64,000 nt of DNA from Bacteroidales bacterium (lineage in GTDB: Bacteria > Bacteroidota > Bacteroidia > Bacteroidales > Prolixibacteraceae): positions 1 through 64,000 of the forward strand of contig JAAYDJ010000016.1 of the NCBI GenBank assembly GCA_012729335.1, in the 5' to 3' direction. Positions 50,879 to 59,662 of this stretch are shown here, in pieces. Position 1 is the stretch's first letter. Each line of letters begins with the position of its first letter. Position numbers and translations under genes: made by a program. The notes below the pieces were generated by a model. That model was not told where the DNA came from. It saw only the letters and a list, made by a program, of their open reading frames with translations, and ran no database searches.

Positions 50879-52182
50879 GATGTTTTCTGAACCCTGTTTT
50901 CCCTGACCTTGTGGTAAAGGTCGATCATTTCCCGGGCATGGTCATGGATATTAAAGGAGTCGGAGACGCCTTTGCGGGCCTGGTGGCTCAGGGCATTAAG
51001 GGCGTCACGGTTATAGAGGAGGTCTGCCCAGGCTTCGGCAAGCTTCTCCGGAGTGTTGGGGGAGTAAATGCTTCCACCTCCCGAGATGCTGACGATTTCG
51101 GGGAAAGCCCCCAGGGCGGGCTGGACAATGGGGATGCCGCTGGCCATCAGCTCGGGGAGATACATGCCGAAAGCCTCCCCGTTGCGTACGGGCACCGTAG
51201 CCAGAGCGGCCTTCCGGAAAAACTCCTTCCTCCCCTCCCCTTCAAACGCGTCATGAAAAATGACCTCTCCGGAAAGCCCGGCACGGACAATCTTCTCCTT
51301 CTGGGCTTTAAGGAACCGGTGGTCGGCGGCCGTGTATCCTCCTGTGGCGATCAGCTTCACATCGCTGAGGGCCGCCTGCTGCTTCAGGAGGATAAAGGCA
51401 TCCACGACCAGATCAAAACCGTTCTCATGGCACATCCTGGAGATGTAACCTATATTCCTGTTCTTTCCGGAGGAAGGGATGAATTCGTATTCGTCAGGGT
51501 CGACCCCCAGATATATGGGGAAAACCTTTTCCCGGGGAAGGGCCATCCGCTCCTCCATCACCCGGGCAAAATAGTGGCTCACGGCAATGAAGGCGTCGAC
51601 ATCGGCCGACTTCTCCTGCATCAGTTTCCAGATGCGCTCGCGATAGCTGGGCTTCATGACATCGACCCATACGTCTTCATCCTGAAGGGAGCAGACAATG
51701 GGCACGTCGATGCGTTCGCGGATGCGTTTGGCCAACCCCAGGAGCAGGGCGTTGGAGATATGGATGATATCGGGTTTACAGTGTTCGGCCATCCAGTCGA
51801 CCATCCTTTCCAGCTCCTCCTTCTGTTCTCCCTCCTCGCCCATAAGCATGGAAACGGTCATCTCCTCCAGTCCGGTGGCGTTGGTCGACCCGGCCATGGA
51901 AGCGGCCAGCTTCAGCACCGGCCCGGTGTTGAGAAGCTTGTCAAACCAAGCGGGCGCCTTCCGCAAAAACGGAAACATCTGCTTGAGGTAAATGCTCACC
52001 GCCCCGTAAAAAACAGGGATGTCATTGAGGTCGCGTTCATCGGAGAAAAGAGGCAGATACATGGGGATCTTGATCACCTGATGACCCTCCTTCCGAAGGG
52101 CATCCACATATTTACTGTCACGCAAACAGTTGCCGCAATAAAAGGAGCCTCCCGACCCGGGGATGATTTGCAATATGTTCAT
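50875..52182 (-). CDS. Glycosyltransferase family 4 protein
   Basis: 435-residue GT-B fold transferase. The N-terminal half begins MNILQIIPGSGGSFYCGNC with a glycine-rich acceptor loop; the C-terminal nucleotide-sugar domain has NIGYISRMCHENGFDLVVDAF, IATGGYTAADH and the E-x7-E-like motif VRNGEAFGMYLPELMASGIPIVQPALGAFPE (residues ~345-375). No signal peptide, so it works at the cytoplasmic membrane face. Known relatives build surface polysaccharides or glycolipids. It is the first gene of a three-gene operon with the ABC transporter, suggesting export of a glycosylated product, though the transporter type also fits other roles. Confidence 0.88.
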   Translation of the reverse strand: MNILQIIPGSGGSFYCGNCLRDSKYVDALRKEGHQVIKIPMYLPLFSDERDLNDIPVFYGAVSIYLKQMFPFLRKAPAWFDKLLNTGPVLKLAASMAGSTNATGLEEMTVSMLMGEEGEQKEELERMVDWMAEHCKPDIIHISNALLLGLAKRIRERIDVPIVCSLQDEDVWVDVMKPSYRERIWKLMQEKSADVDAFIAVSHYFARVMEERMALPREKVFPIYLGVDPDEYEFIPSSGKNRNIGYISRMCHENGFDLVVDAFILLKQQAALSDVKLIATGGYTAADHRFLKAQKEKIVRAGLSGEVIFHDAFEGEGRKEFFRKAALATVPVRNGEAFGMYLPELMASGIPIVQPALGAFPEIVSISGGGSIYSPNTPEKLAEAWADLLYNRDALNALSHQARKGVSDSFNIHDHAREMIDLYHKVRENRVQKTS

Positions 52183-52223
52183 GTCTCTAAAATAGGAATT
52201 ATTTCCATCTGATCTTCCTGATT

Positions 52224-52300
52224 CCAGACTCCAGACTCAGGATTCAAGACTCAGGATTCAAGACTCAGGATTCAAGACTTAAGACTTAAGATTTAAGATT
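52224..52300. repeat. Heptamer repeat array 1 (11 units)
   Basis: Eleven contiguous 7-bp units on the plus strand: CCAGACT x2, then alternating CAGGATT and CAAGACT, then TAAGACT and TAAGATT x2. It fills the spacer between the PQQ-like gene stop and the glycosyltransferase start (42 bp before the latter). It runs in the opposite orientation to arrays 2 and 3. Confidence 0.9.
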
Positions 52301-52301
52301 T

Positions 52302-53435
52302 CTAATTGTTTCCGAAACAGTAGATATTTCCGTCGGCTGCGCCCAGGATGATCCGGTTACCGGCTACGGCGGGATTGCTGATGATGGCTGATCCCACCTC
52401 GTAGCGCCAGAGTTCCTTTCCGTCGGTGAGGGCCAGCAGGAAGAGGTCACCCCGCATGTTGGCGGCTATGACGTTTTTCCCGGCCACGACGGGTGAAGCC
52501 TCCACCCGGTTGCCGGTGCTGAAGTTCCACATCTTTTTGCCGCTGTTCTTGTCGAAACAGTAAATGTTCTTATCATGGTTGCCCGTGACGACATAATTTC
52601 CGGCCACCGCCGGGGAGGCGATAAAGGGAAGTTTCACTTTGGGGTCTTCCCACTTCCAGGAGATGGCGCCTGCGGTCATGTCGACCTGCGAGAATTTCCC
52701 GTCGTAATCGCCGATCCAGGCTTTCTGGCCTTCCACGGCCACAGACCCGGCCACGTAAGTGGCCACGTTTATTTTTTTGACCGCCTTTCCGGAAGCGATA
52801 TCGACCAGGTGGAGGAACCCGTCGCATCCTCCGAAGATGGCCATGCCATTGTGGCAGGCCGCCGCACCATTGATGTAGTTGTCAGACTCATACTTCCAGA
52901 GAACCTTGCCGGTGGCGGCGTCTACGCAGTGGAGATAATAGTCATAACTCCCGACCAGCAGGCGGGTGGATTTCCCTGATTTGTACCAGTTGACCGAACC
53001 CACAATCTGGTTCTCGGTTTTATACTCCCACACTTTTTTGCCGGTTTTAAGCTCCAGGGCATAGAGGGTGCCGTCGAGGTTGCCGATGTAGACTTTCCCG
53101 TCGAGGATCAGTGCCGGGGCTTCTATTCCATTGGAAGTCTTAAACTGCCAGAGTTGTTTCCCGTTCATGTCGAGGCAGTATACCATGCCATTCGACGATC
53201 CGGTGACGATCCTGTTGTCGCATACCACGGGCGACGACTTGATCATACTGCCGGTGGAGTAGGTCCAGAGCAGCTGGGGTTTTGCGGGGAGGTTGGCCGA
53301 GAGGCTTCCTGTGAGCCGCTGGTTGCCGCGAAAAAGGCCCCAGCACCCCCCCTCCTGTGCCGCAGCCTCCGGAGCAGAAACGCCCACCAGCAGGAGAGCC
53401 GTCGCCAATAATAGCATATGTACCTTATTCATCAT
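52302..53435 (-). CDS. Secreted PQQ-like beta-propeller protein
   Basis: 377 residues: signal peptide (KVHMLLLATALLLVGVSAPEAAAQ) and then about seven PQQ-type propeller blades with recurring W-x-Y/F and VxxGSxDGxxYCxD motifs (VYCLDMNGKQLWQFKTS, LYALELKTGKKVWEYKTE, IYCFDKNSGKKMWNFSTG). The PQQ-ligand residues of dehydrogenases are not obvious, so this may be a structural or electron-protein partner like BamB-type propellers rather than a quinoprotein enzyme. It ends directly at heptamer array 1. It is the last of the leftward redox run beginning at the window's right edge. Confidence 0.88.
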   Translation of the reverse strand: MMNKVHMLLLATALLLVGVSAPEAAAQEGGCWGLFRGNQRLTGSLSANLPAKPQLLWTYSTGSMIKSSPVVCDNRIVTGSSNGMVYCLDMNGKQLWQFKTSNGIEAPALILDGKVYIGNLDGTLYALELKTGKKVWEYKTENQIVGSVNWYKSGKSTRLLVGSYDYYLHCVDAATGKVLWKYESDNYINGAAACHNGMAIFGGCDGFLHLVDIASGKAVKKINVATYVAGSVAVEGQKAWIGDYDGKFSQVDMTAGAISWKWEDPKVKLPFIASPAVAGNYVVTGNHDKNIYCFDKNSGKKMWNFSTGNRVEASPVVAGKNVIAANMRGDLFLLALTDGKELWRYEVGSAIISNPAVAGNRIILGAADGNIYCFGNN

Positions 53436-53582
53436 ATATTCCGCTTCTTTTTTCTCTCCTTACCATGCTTCTTATGTGTGGAAGGGTTTCGTATGATGGT
53501 GGCTACCGCAAAAATCCGGCCACTATAGTCGCCGCCTTCCTTATGTTCACCTTGTATGTTGTACAGTCGTCATGCATCGCAT

Positions 53583-53639
53583 GGGGCACTGGTTATTGCA
53601 GGGGGCACTGGTTACTGCAGGGGGTCACCGGCCTTGCGG
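53583..53639. repeat. 19-bp tandem repeat overlapping a gene end
   Basis: Units 53583-53601 and 53602-53620 read GGGGCACTGGTTAYTGCAG and differ at one base; a third, diverged unit follows to 53639. The stop codon of the flavoprotein gene (53612-53614) lies inside the second unit, so the last residues (DPLQ) are repeat-encoded. Confidence 0.7.
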
Positions 53640-55174
53640 ATGGGCTCCAGGGCGCCGGTGGGACACCCTTCTGCCACAATGAGTGCGACTTTTTCAAGAG
53701 CCACATCCATCGATTCGTCGAAAGGTATGCCAATTTCCACGTCGAAGCCCCTGCCTATGAAGGTAAGCCCGAACTTCTCGCGGTATTTTTCGGTGAGCCT
53801 GACACAGATGCCGCATTTGATGCATTTTCCGGGTTCGTAAACAATCCCCTTAGCCTGGAATTTCTTGGTCATGTCGCGGCGCGGGGAGGTCTGGAACCGT
53901 TTCTGGCTGGCCGCGTAGCGGGTTGAAAAATCACGGAGTTTGCAATCGTCGGCGGCACGGCAGTCACAGTGCATGCAGCGGCGGGCCTCCTCCACCGCCT
54001 CCTCCGGGGTGAATCCCCGGGGGCTGTCGGCCGGAAAGCGCCGTTTTCCGGCCACAGACTCCTTGAGGTATTCAGCAAATTCGGTTGGCCGCAGCTTTCC
54101 GAACCGGGAGTTGAAGAGCCTTGGTTCCCCGATGATCTTCCCTCCATGGAAATACTGCAGCACCGCGAAGGCCACTTCCTTTCCCTGTCCCACCGAGCGG
54201 ACAGCCAGGCGGGAAGAACGGAGCACATTGCCTATGGCAAATATTCCAGCTTCGGAAGTCTCATAACCTTCGCCGGTCACCTGTATTCCTTTGGCGGTGC
54301 CCGCCAGCTGGAAGGCTTTGGTGGTGTCGTCGATATTGCCGGTAGCCACAATGAGGGCATCGTAATTACGGCGAAGCTGTTCGAAATGGCGGTCATCGAT
54401 GGTGGTGTTGCCGTTGAAGGTCACCCCCGTGGCGAGGATGGTCCTGATTTCCCTGTCGAGGAGCTCTTCAGGGAGTATATCGCGGCTGATGGCTGTGCGG
54501 AGTTGACCGCCGGCCTTGGGCGCCCTGTCGTAGAGGTGGGGTTCCACACCCCTGAGCCTCAGATAATAGGCTGCAGCCAGTCCGGCCGGCCCGGCGCCGA
54601 TGATGGCCACCCGTTTTCCTTCAAGGGGAGGGACCGGCCAGGGATGCAGATCGTTTTCATCGCCCACGAACCGCTTGAGAAGACAGATGGAAACCGGTTC
54701 ATCCACGGTCTTGCGGTGGCAGGCCCCCTCACAGGGGGCCGGACAAATGCGACCCAGCACCGCCGGCAGGGCGATATCCCGCTTCACCACCTTCAGGGAT
54801 TCCTCCCATTTTCCGGCGGCAATCAGCCTGTTCATCAGTGGGATGTTCATATGGGCCGGACAGCCGATCTGGCAGGGGGCTTCACAATCGCCTACATGCT
54901 CGCTTAACAGCAGCTCCAGAGCCATCTGCCGCCCTTCCCTGATCTCTTCGTCTTCGGTGATGATCTGCATGTGGTCGGCCGCCTTCACCGAACAGGAGGG
55001 AAAAAGCTTCCCGCTGCCATCCTTTACCAGACAGAGCATACAGGACGTGAAATGGTCGAGCTCATTGTGCAGACACAAGGCAGGAATATGGATCCCGGCA
55101 GCCTCCGCTGCCTTCCATACCGAACTCCCCTCCGGAACTTCCACCTCTTGATGGTCTATTTTAAGTTTTATCAT
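53612..55174 (-). CDS. GltD-like Fe-S flavoprotein without the NAD(P)H domain
   Basis: 520 residues. The N-terminal [2Fe-2S] domain has C34, C45, C48 and C61. A GltD-type [4Fe-4S] helical domain follows, with C97-x3-C101-x3-C105 and C144-x3-C148-x3-C152 (GDCEAPCQIGCPAHMNIP). The FAD Rossmann motif GAGPAG is at 193-198. Where GltD/NfnB proteins insert a second Rossmann domain for NAD(P)H (usually over 100 residues), only ~30 residues separate VATGN (~276-280) from GIFAIGNV (310-317). The C-terminus adds more cysteines (C400, C403, C405, C411; C451-x2-C454-x2-C457 with C504). So it has FAD and several clusters but probably no pyridine-nucleotide site, and would take or give electrons to the adjacent NuoEF-like protein. 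Confidence 0.85.
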   Translation of the reverse strand: MIKLKIDHQEVEVPEGSSVWKAAEAAGIHIPALCLHNELDHFTSCMLCLVKDGSGKLFPSCSVKAADHMQIITEDEEIREGRQMALELLLSEHVGDCEAPCQIGCPAHMNIPLMNRLIAAGKWEESLKVVKRDIALPAVLGRICPAPCEGACHRKTVDEPVSICLLKRFVGDENDLHPWPVPPLEGKRVAIIGAGPAGLAAAYYLRLRGVEPHLYDRAPKAGGQLRTAISRDILPEELLDREIRTILATGVTFNGNTTIDDRHFEQLRRNYDALIVATGNIDDTTKAFQLAGTAKGIQVTGEGYETSEAGIFAIGNVLRSSRLAVRSVGQGKEVAFAVLQYFHGGKIIGEPRLFNSRFGKLRPTEFAEYLKESVAGKRRFPADSPRGFTPEEAVEEARRCMHCDCRAADDCKLRDFSTRYAASQKRFQTSPRRDMTKKFQAKGIVYEPGKCIKCGICVRLTEKYREKFGLTFIGRGFDVEIGIPFDESMDVALEKVALIVAEGCPTGALEPIRKAGDPLQ

Positions 55175-55258
55175 TGCTTCAATCTGTAACGGATATTACC
55201 GGATGTGGACATCACCGCTACCAGTCCATCTTCACAGGGCCGGTACATGATGTTTCAT

Positions 55259-57613
55259 TCAAAAAACGTCGATTGCATTCACGGGACAGGCAGGCCGGCA
55301 TGCGTCGCAACGGATGCAGGCTTCGGTATCGATGAGATGCTTTTCGTGAGGCGTAAAAGGAATCGCATCAGCGGGGCACACCTGGGCACAAAGGGTGCAG
55401 CCGATACACTTGTCATTAACCACATATCTGATCAGGTGGGTACATTTTCCCGTGGGGCACCTTCCTTCGAGGTGGGCTTCATACTCCTCCCTGAAGTATT
55501 TCAGGGTACTCAGTACCGGGTTGGGAGCGGTCTTTCCCAGGCCGCAGAGGCTCCCCTTCCGGGTCCAATGGGCGAGACGTTCCAGTTCATCGAGATCTTC
55601 CCTTTTGGCGGTTCCGCGGGTGAGGCTCTCCAGGATGTCGAGCATTCGTTTGGTGCCCAGGCGGCAGAAGGTACACTTTCCGCACGACTCATTCTGGGTA
55701 AAGGAGAGGAAAAAGCGGGCGATATCGACCATGCAGTCGGTATCGTCGAGCACAACCAGTCCGCCCGAGCCCATCATGGCCCCCATTTTGGTGAGGGATT
55801 CATAGTCGATGGGGGTGTCGGCGAGTTCCGCGGGGATGCATCCTCCTGAGGGACCGCCGATCTGGACGGCCTTAAACTGGCGGCCGTTGGCGATTCCGCC
55901 GCCGATTTCAAAGATCACCTGCCGGATGGTGGTGCCCATGGGCACTTCGATGAGTCCTCCGCGGGCCACCTTGCCCGCCAGGGCAAAGACCTTGGTTCCC
56001 TTGCTGTGTTCTGTGCCGATGGCGCTGAACCTGGCCGCCCCCTCCCGCAATATCCAGGAGATCTGGGCCAGCGTTTCCACATTGTTGACCAGCGTGGGAT
56101 GATCCATATATCCTTTCTCGGCCGGAAAGGGGGGACGGATATGGGGATAACCCCGTCGCCCCTCCAGGGAGGCAATCAGAGCGGTCTCCTCGCCGCAGAC
56201 AAAAGCCCCTGCTCCTTCGTAGATCTGGGCGTCAAAAGAAAAGTTGCTGCCCAGAATATGCTGCCCCAGGAGGTTCGCGGCATAGCAGTTGGCCAGGGCT
56301 TCCCTGACGCGGCGTACCGCCAGCGGATATTCTGCGCGGATATAGAAAAAGCCCCGGGAAGCCCCCACGGCATAGGCAGCGATGATCATCCCCTCGATGA
56401 TGCGGTAGGGGTACGATTCCAGAAGCATCCGGTCCATAAAGGCACCGGGATCCCCCTCATCGCCGTTGCAGATGACATATTTTTCAGCGTGGGGCTGACG
56501 GGCTACCAGTTCCCATTTGATCCCCGAGGGGAAACCGGCGCCCCCGCGGCCGCGGATGTGACTGGCCTTTACTTCGCTGACCACTTCCGGGGGAGTCATC
56601 TTCAGCAGGGCGCGCCGTACCGCCCGGAAACCCCCGCGGCTCCGGTATTCATCCATATCGAGGGGGTTGATGATCCCCCGGTATTCGGTGGCAATGGGTA
56701 TCTGCCTCCCTAAAAAGGAACTGACAGGCTTGTCGCGCACATCCAGGGCATACCGCTCAATCCCCTCCCATTTGGCATCGGTCTGGATGTACTCGACCGA
56801 CTCCAGTAACCTGCTTTTCAGCTTCGACAGAAGCCCCGTAGGCTTAAAATGGCTGGCGACGATGTCCTTGACATCTTCAGGTTTCACCTTTGAATAAAGG
56901 ACCGGCTCTCCCCCGGTGGGAACAATCTCCACGAGGGGCACCTGGTGGCACATCCCCACACACCCCACATGTTTAAGCTTTACTTGAAGTCCGTTGGCGT
57001 TAACCGTCTCCTCCACTGCATTTTTGATCTCCTCAGAGCCGCTGGCTACACAGCAGGACCCCAGGCCTATCCGGATCTCCCCACGGATCTCCGTCCCGTC
57101 GGCCTTCCGGAATTGTTTCTTTCCCTTTTTTCCCGCCTGGGCCCCGAAATCGGCGATGATGTCGTCGACCTGACTGGTGGTCACATGGCCATAGGTCACC
57201 TGGTCGATCTGAACCACCGGCGCCAGGGTGCAGCACCCCAGACAACTCACCTTCTCAAGGGTAAACTTCCCATCGTGGTCGGTGTGCTCACCCTCCTTCA
57301 GTCCGAACTTCCGCATAAAGGCGTCGTAAACCTGCGTGGCCCCCTTCACATGGCAGGCGGTTCCCACACAGATCTTGATCATGTGTTTCCCCACGGGCTG
57401 CATCCGGAACTGCGCATAGAAGCTGGCCACACTGTAGATATCGGCGGCGGTGATCTCCGTTTGTGCACTGACCTGCCGCAACGCCTCCTCCGGAAGGTAG
57501 TTCAGCTCCTTCTGGATGGCCTGCAGAATGGGAATCAGTGCTTTCTTCTCCCGCCCCTTCTCCGCGATGATCCGGTCCACCACACTATTCATCCCTTCCT
57601 TTATGTCTGCCAT
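55259..57613 (-). CDS. Fused NuoE-NuoF-like (HydC-HydB-like) NADH-oxidising subunit
   Basis: 784 residues with three domains usually split between genes. Residues 1-155 are NuoE/HydC: a helical start and a thioredoxin-like [2Fe-2S] site C82-x4-C87 and C124-x3-C128. Residues ~175-255 are a second thioredoxin-like Fe-S domain (C187/C188, C218-x3-C222), as at the HydB N-terminus. Residues ~290-700 are NuoF: RGRGGAGFPSGIKWE and CNGDEGDPGAFMDR bind FMN and NADH, and ESCGKCTFCRLG with SLCGLG holds a [4Fe-4S] cluster. The last ~60 residues add two ferredoxin clusters (CIGCTLCAQVCP, CIRCDACRPACP). This layout occurs in electron-bifurcating hydrogenase and Stn/Nfn-like complexes. The partner is the adjacent flavoprotein; no hydrogenase is here. 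Confidence 0.92.
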   Translation of the reverse strand: MADIKEGMNSVVDRIIAEKGREKKALIPILQAIQKELNYLPEEALRQVSAQTEITAADIYSVASFYAQFRMQPVGKHMIKICVGTACHVKGATQVYDAFMRKFGLKEGEHTDHDGKFTLEKVSCLGCCTLAPVVQIDQVTYGHVTTSQVDDIIADFGAQAGKKGKKQFRKADGTEIRGEIRIGLGSCCVASGSEEIKNAVEETVNANGLQVKLKHVGCVGMCHQVPLVEIVPTGGEPVLYSKVKPEDVKDIVASHFKPTGLLSKLKSRLLESVEYIQTDAKWEGIERYALDVRDKPVSSFLGRQIPIATEYRGIINPLDMDEYRSRGGFRAVRRALLKMTPPEVVSEVKASHIRGRGGAGFPSGIKWELVARQPHAEKYVICNGDEGDPGAFMDRMLLESYPYRIIEGMIIAAYAVGASRGFFYIRAEYPLAVRRVREALANCYAANLLGQHILGSNFSFDAQIYEGAGAFVCGEETALIASLEGRRGYPHIRPPFPAEKGYMDHPTLVNNVETLAQISWILREGAARFSAIGTEHSKGTKVFALAGKVARGGLIEVPMGTTIRQVIFEIGGGIANGRQFKAVQIGGPSGGCIPAELADTPIDYESLTKMGAMMGSGGLVVLDDTDCMVDIARFFLSFTQNESCGKCTFCRLGTKRMLDILESLTRGTAKREDLDELERLAHWTRKGSLCGLGKTAPNPVLSTLKYFREEYEAHLEGRCPTGKCTHLIRYVVNDKCIGCTLCAQVCPADAIPFTPHEKHLIDTEACIRCDACRPACPVNAIDVF

Positions 57614-57645
57614 CTTATATTGTTATAAATGTGTACTCTATGAAA

Positions 57646-57778
57646 AATCTTAAGTCTTAAGTCTTAAATCTTAAATATGGAGTCTGGAGTCTGGAATCTG
57701 GAATCTTGAGTCTGGAATCTGGAATCCTGAGTCTGGAGTCTGGAATCCTGAGTCTTGAGTCTTGAGTCTTGAATGTGG
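57646..57778. repeat. Heptamer repeat array 2 (19 units)
   Basis: Nineteen contiguous 7-bp units on the plus strand: AATCTTA/AGTCTTA at the left, AGTCTGG/AATCTGG in the middle, AATCCTG/AGTCTTG at the right. It fills the spacer 33 bp upstream of the NuoEF-like start. The units are the reverse complements of those in array 1, and run in the same AT-rich to GC-richer order. Confidence 0.92.
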
Positions 57779-57808
57779 GAATCATGAATTTTGAATTCTT
57801 AGGAACAT

Positions 57809-59662
57809 CTATTTAATACCGATACAGTAGATGTTTCCGCCGGCGCGGACGAACATGCGGTTGTTGGCGAAGGCGGGGGTGGTATACACCTTGGTGCCGA
57901 GGTGGGCCTCCGCCAGGAGGTTCATCTCCCTTTCGAGGGCGAAGACCTGGAGCAATCCGTCGGTGTTGAAGAGGAAGAGTTTTCCGTCGGCGATGACCGG
58001 TGAGGAGTAATAGCCCACGCCGCCGTCGGCTTCCCAGAGTTTCTCTCCGTTTTTGGCGTCGTAGCATGCCAGTACGCCGTAGCTGGTGGCGATAAAGAGG
58101 AGGCCGTTAGCCACGACCGGACTGGCTACTTCAGAGAGGTATTCGTCATCCTTCCAGACCACCTGTCCATTCGAGGGATTCACAGCCGCCAGGGAGGCAT
58201 ATTCGTTTACCCCGAAGACCAGCCCTTCGCCATAGGCAGGTGAAGGGCCCACTTCGCCTGCGAGGGCGCTGGCATGCCACAGTTCTTTGCCAGTTTCAGC
58301 GTCGTACCCCGCCAGGAGGGGATCGGCGGCCAGGACCACCTGCATCCTTCCGCCGATGTTGGCCAGGATGGGACTCGCCCAGGAGATCTTGACATTCCGG
58401 GTAGTTTCCCACACCGTTTTCCCTGTCAGGGCATCCAGGGCGATCAGTTTTTTTGCCTTGTTGGTGTCGTACTGGACGTACACCTTGTTTTTCCAGGCCA
58501 CCAGGGAGGAGGAGTGGCCGTAGTGGTTGTCGGGAACGCCCAGGTTGCGGGCCCACACCCGTTTGCCGGAGTAGTCGAGGGCCAGGATGTCTCCGGTGCC
58601 AAAGATGGCATAGACATGGATGCCATCGGTGGTCACTGAGGGAGCTGCCAGTCCGGTATCTTCGGTGGTCCTTGGAGGTGTGGCCGGCGATCCCTCGATT
58701 TTGTCGGCGGGAGCGGTCCACAGAAGTTTACCTCCATAGCGGTCGAAGCAGTATACCTCCCGTTTCTGGGCGTTGGCGCCGGTGATGAAGAGCCGGTCAC
58801 CCCACATGACAGGGGAGTTGGTTCCCGGGAGGGGCACGGCTACCTTCCAGAGGATGTTCTTTCCGGAGGGGCCGTCAAAATCGAGGGGGATGTTGCTGCG
58901 GCCGCTGACGCCATTGGCCATGGGCCCCCGGAAGGAGGGATGGTTGGCGCGGAGCTGACCCGCATCGGGAAAGACGATCTCCTTCACTGCGGAAGAATCT
59001 CCGGTCCCCGGTGTTCCCTCTGCTGCACCGGGAAGCACTGCGACCTGGGTCGTATCGGCACCATTCACACCGGAGGTGTCGGCAGTCACCAGGACGGGTT
59101 CCTCTCCCACCTCAATCACCTCAATGCCCGGATCAGCGGCCACGGAAGCCTCCCCTTCCGGAGAAGAATCCCCGGTGCCGAAACTTTTCAGATGGTCGAC
59201 CGAGGCCAGGGAGGCCACCAGCGCCAGCGCCAGCAGTCCCGCCCCGGAAAGGATCACCCACCTTTGGGCCAGAAGACGGGAGGCCAGCTCATTCTCCTGT
59301 TTCTGATCGGGAAGCTCAATTTTGGATTTCAGGGAGTGGTAGACCCTGAGGGCCAGGGCAAAGACCACCGCACCAAAGAGGAGAAGATAGCTTCCTGTCG
59401 TGACCTGCCAGCGGCTGTTGAAATAGGCTTTGCGGGCCAGCAGGTCGAGGTTGCGGATATCATTTTTAAGAGCGTCGTCATCGGGATTTTCAGCAAGGCG
59501 CTGTACCAATACCTCCATGGCCTTACTTTCAAGCGGATCATACCTGCTCACCTGCCAGTAGTTGAGCAGCAGCAGCAGGGCTACGGCTACGCAGAAGATC
59601 CCGGAGACCATCGCCGCATTCCGCGACAGCTCCAGACGGTTCCTTATGTTCATCTCAATCAT
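57809..59662 (-). CDS. Membrane-anchored PQQ-like beta-propeller protein
   Basis: ~617 residues from ATG 59662, which overlaps the upstream gene's stop as ATGA; a second ATG at 59653 is possible. The N-terminal ~170 residues hold three hydrophobic helices (MVSGIFCVAVALLLLLNYW; GSYLLLFGAVVFALALRVY; VILSGAGLLALALVASLAS) separated by a charged segment (NPDDDALKNDIRNLDLLARKAY). After a Pro/Ser/Thr/Gly linker, a seven- or eight-bladed PQQ-type propeller follows (WTAPADKIEGSPATPPRT, VWARNLGVPDNHYGHSSSLVAW, LLAGYDAETGKELWHAS). The domain would face the periplasm. Translational coupling to the polyferredoxin gene suggests they act together; the propeller may receive or dock its electrons. Confidence 0.87.
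   Translation of the reverse strand: MIEMNIRNRLELSRNAAMVSGIFCVAVALLLLLNYWQVSRYDPLESKAMEVLVQRLAENPDDDALKNDIRNLDLLARKAYFNSRWQVTTGSYLLLFGAVVFALALRVYHSLKSKIELPDQKQENELASRLLAQRWVILSGAGLLALALVASLASVDHLKSFGTGDSSPEGEASVAADPGIEVIEVGEEPVLVTADTSGVNGADTTQVAVLPGAAEGTPGTGDSSAVKEIVFPDAGQLRANHPSFRGPMANGVSGRSNIPLDFDGPSGKNILWKVAVPLPGTNSPVMWGDRLFITGANAQKREVYCFDRYGGKLLWTAPADKIEGSPATPPRTTEDTGLAAPSVTTDGIHVYAIFGTGDILALDYSGKRVWARNLGVPDNHYGHSSSLVAWKNKVYVQYDTNKAKKLIALDALTGKTVWETTRNVKISWASPILANIGGRMQVVLAADPLLAGYDAETGKELWHASALAGEVGPSPAYGEGLVFGVNEYASLAAVNPSNGQVVWKDDEYLSEVASPVVANGLLFIATSYGVLACYDAKNGEKLWEADGGVGYYSSPVIADGKLFLFNTDGLLQVFALEREMNLLAEAHLGTKVYTTPAFANNRMFVRAGGNIYCIGIK

Noticed and set aside
53357-53926. 189-codon plus-strand frame over the propeller/flavoprotein junction
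   Set aside because: It runs antisense into two recognised genes and through the 19-bp repeats, with no domain evidence.
57646-57778. Heptamer array considered as a CRISPR
   Set aside because: Units are 7 bp with no spacers, and there are no cas genes in the window.
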